Below are positions 7,901-8,578 of a stretch of 8,578 nt of DNA, piece by piece; the first letter of the stretch is position 1; each line of letters begins with the position of its first letter. Origin of the DNA: Roseibacillus sp. (lineage in GTDB: Bacteria; Verrucomicrobiota; Verrucomicrobiae; Verrucomicrobiales; Akkermansiaceae); contig PBNG01000055.1 in the NCBI GenBank assembly GCA_002723015.1, positions 37,867 through 46,444 on the forward strand. Direction: 5' to 3'. Position numbers and translations under genes: made by a program. Below the pieces are notes generated by a model. That model made no database searches, was not told the DNA's origin, and saw only the letters and a program-made list of their open reading frames with translations.

Positions 7901-8531
7901 CTGGGCGGTCGGGGCGGCCTCCGGCTCGGTAGAATCGGTGTCCAAGGAGGTAGACATCTAGATCGCCATCGAGGTCGTAGTCTGCAAATGCTGCCATGGA
8001 GAATGCACCGCTGCGGGCCAGTCCAAACCGGGAGGCGGATTCCACGAAGTTTGCTTTGCCGTCGTTAATAAAGAGCTGGTTCGGGGATCCGTAATTGCAC
8101 ACATAAAGGTCCAGATCGCGGTCACCATCAATATCGACGGCTGCGACCCCGGATCCCCATGCGGATCCTCCCTCCACTCCGGCGGTCCGGGAGATGTCCT
8201 CGAAACGCCCGAGACCCTTGTTTTGGTAGAGAGTGTTGGTGCGTGCTCCCGATACAAAATAGAGGTCACATCTGTCATCCCCATCAAAGTCGCCAGCTGC
8301 GATTCCTCCTCCGCCAAGCGTGGAGGTGTAGAGGCGTTTTAGGCCGTGGGAAGTATCGATCGGATTTATGTGAGAAATACCAGTCTGGGCAGCGGGCAAG
8401 GTGGTGAACAGAGTGGTGGAATTGCCTCCGGTAGAAAGGGGCGAAAGCGGAGAGGAGCGTGGAACCGCAGCCACAGATTGTGAGGCTGTGGCAGCCATTA
8501 ACTGGAGCGCTATGAAGATCCAGCGGAGCAT
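4911..8531 (-). CDS. Secreted FG-GAP/VCBS protein with two ASPIC/UnbV domains (CRTAC1 family)
   Basis: The 1206-residue product has a Sec signal peptide (R3, hydrophobic residues about 5-16, likely cleavage after A22 in SVAA). It carries 14 acidic D-x-D/N-x-D-G-type loops, starting at residues 81, 133, 184, 280, 332, 412, 495, 667, 719, 779, 838, 889, 1027 and 1091. They fall into two blocks, seven before and seven after residue 620. Each block ends in an ASPIC/UnbV domain: 539-609 (IGAALEL, VKWPGG) and 1133-1206 (RGIGARISI, RAGAGYLSQ, VRWPDG). A few loops are imperfect: D in place of G at 81, R at 133, N at 719. The segment at 918-1015 (EILFYGDFENSG, then a LPGIAQVSPSFGSA stretch) matches my memory of large PVC and Bacteroidota members of this family. 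Family biochemistry is unknown; calcium-stabilised propellers outside the cytoplasm are likely. The gene converges on the preceding one with 5 bp between stop codons. No clear Shine-Dalgarno precedes the ATG, but the signal peptide supports this start. Confidence 0.9.
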   Translation of the reverse strand: MLRWIFIALQLMAATASQSVAAVPRSSPLSPLSTGGNSTTLFTTLPAAQTGISHINPIDTSHGLKRLYTSTLGGGGIAAGDFDGDDRCDLYFVSGARTNTLYQNKGLGRFEDISRTAGVEGGSAWGSGVAAVDIDGDRDLDLYVCNYGSPNQLFINDGKANFVESASRFGLARSGAFSMAAFADYDLDGDLDVYLLGHRFYRAGGRPDRPVTVVKNGRTQILPEFEDYYGISQRGGKMQINNVGAPDKLLRNDNGRFVDATRAAGISSGRYHGNSVTWWDFNHDGLPDLHVGNDFEDPDLLYRNNGNGTFTDVTERQLPHTSWFTMGADCGDLNNDGLIDFLSADMAGTTHYKAKTTMGIMGSSAWFMQNAVPPQYMRNCLFINTGAGRFHETAFYSGLAYSNWTWAVKMGDLDCDGLVDVFISNGMTRNFNNSDNPLDVRKLHGKTEWDLYENTPTRPEQNLSFRNRGGLKFVDESKRWGLDKTGMSYGAVWFDLEGDGDLDLAVSNLNEPPSIHRNNTRDANRIILKLEGADSNTSAIGAALELTTSEGKQIRQFNPMRGFSSCDEGLIQFGLGASDLIQSLTVKWPGGREATFKNLATNRRYTIRQSDAVTVAKKTHIPAPLFRAEESLITARHWEMPFNDFRLQPLLPNRQSQWGPSLACGDIDGDGDHDFFIGGCAGYLGSLIINEGAGKYITRPFTAATAHKGSEDLGALFFDCDGDNDLDLVVASGSVEHPPANPSYADRLYLNNGRGSFVAAKSGTIPIGLDSSGALAAADFDRDGDLDLFIGGRSVPGAYPTASRSRILLNSGGKFTDITTRFPALLEKRIVTGAIWSDADGDGWIDLFLSTEWGPIRFLRNDKGTLVDATKTAGLSSLLGWWTGINGADIDHDGDIDILATNFGLNTKYKATAETPEILFYGDFENSGRKRIVEAGFEHGACYPHRGFSCSRNAMPFVGTKLKTFHNFALATLPEIYPGTSLGKSLRVETNTLSSGIFRNDGKGSFTFEPLPGIAQVSPSFGSAFLDATGNGHPDIFLAQNFFGPQIETRPMNNGLGLILEGDGTGNFTEVSPRTSGVIIPEDAKSVVASDLNGDGCLDLLVGINDGPVRSLVRTGGPLPYRVSLEGPAGNLRGIGARISIRLSDDSLRTGEIRAGAGYLSQAPPSFTFSAPDGTTPATLTVRWPDGAVTTSRLPTGEREFLIRKP

Positions 8532-8572
8532 GGGTTTGTCGAGGCTGATTGGGAAACCGATATCAGATCTTC

Positions 8573-8578
8573 ATTGTA
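8573..8578 (-). promoter_or_regulatory. Possible -10 element upstream of the 1206-residue gene
   Basis: Read on the minus strand, the last six bases of the window are TACAAT, five of six matching the TATAAT consensus. They lie 41 bases upstream of the ATG at 8531. The -35 region would lie outside the window, so the call rests on one hexamer and could be chance. Confidence 0.2.

Overview
The window holds four long coding stretches that make three genes. All three look like exported or envelope proteins of one Gram-negative bacterium of moderate GC content. The mix of very long ASPIC/UnbV (CRTAC1-type) FG-GAP proteins, a fusion of that architecture to a TlpA-like thioredoxin and TPRs, a MORN-2 lipoprotein, and poor Shine-Dalgarno sites fits the PVC group, most likely Verrucomicrobiota, with Planctomycetota as the alternative. 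This placement rests on remembered family distribution; the window has no taxonomic marker gene.

Layout, left to right. (1) 55-876 (+) encodes a lipoprotein with a lipobox, a DPEP hexapeptide repeat linker encoded by an 18-bp minisatellite, and a MORN-2 repeat domain. (2) 877-1008 is an intergenic stretch with a strong nested inverted repeat (884-949) and a possible 12-codon leader ORF (949-987) that has a better ribosome site than the gene after it. (3) 1009-4905 (+) reads as one 1298-codon gene interrupted in frame by a single TGA at 2881-2883. Its order is membrane anchor, helical region, FG-GAP/VCBS repeats, ASPIC/UnbV domain, TlpA-like thioredoxin with WCAPC, and a TPR array. Both sides of the TGA stay open in the same frame, and the family-typical sequence continues straight across it. 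(4) 4911-8531 (-) encodes a secreted 1206-residue FG-GAP protein with two ASPIC/UnbV domains. It converges on gene 3 with only 5 bp between the stop codons.

Nothing in the sequence shows a defined pathway. The shared theme is extracytoplasmic repeat proteins: two calcium-loop beta-propeller-type proteins of the same superfamily in convergent orientation, plus a MORN lipoprotein upstream. The observation most worth checking is the in-frame TGA in the large fusion gene. It could be a recent nonsense mutation, a sequencing error or a readthrough site. Genome-wide recoding of TGA is not supported, because no other in-frame TGA occurs in about 2,770 codons. No tRNA, rRNA, mobile element or CRISPR array was seen.
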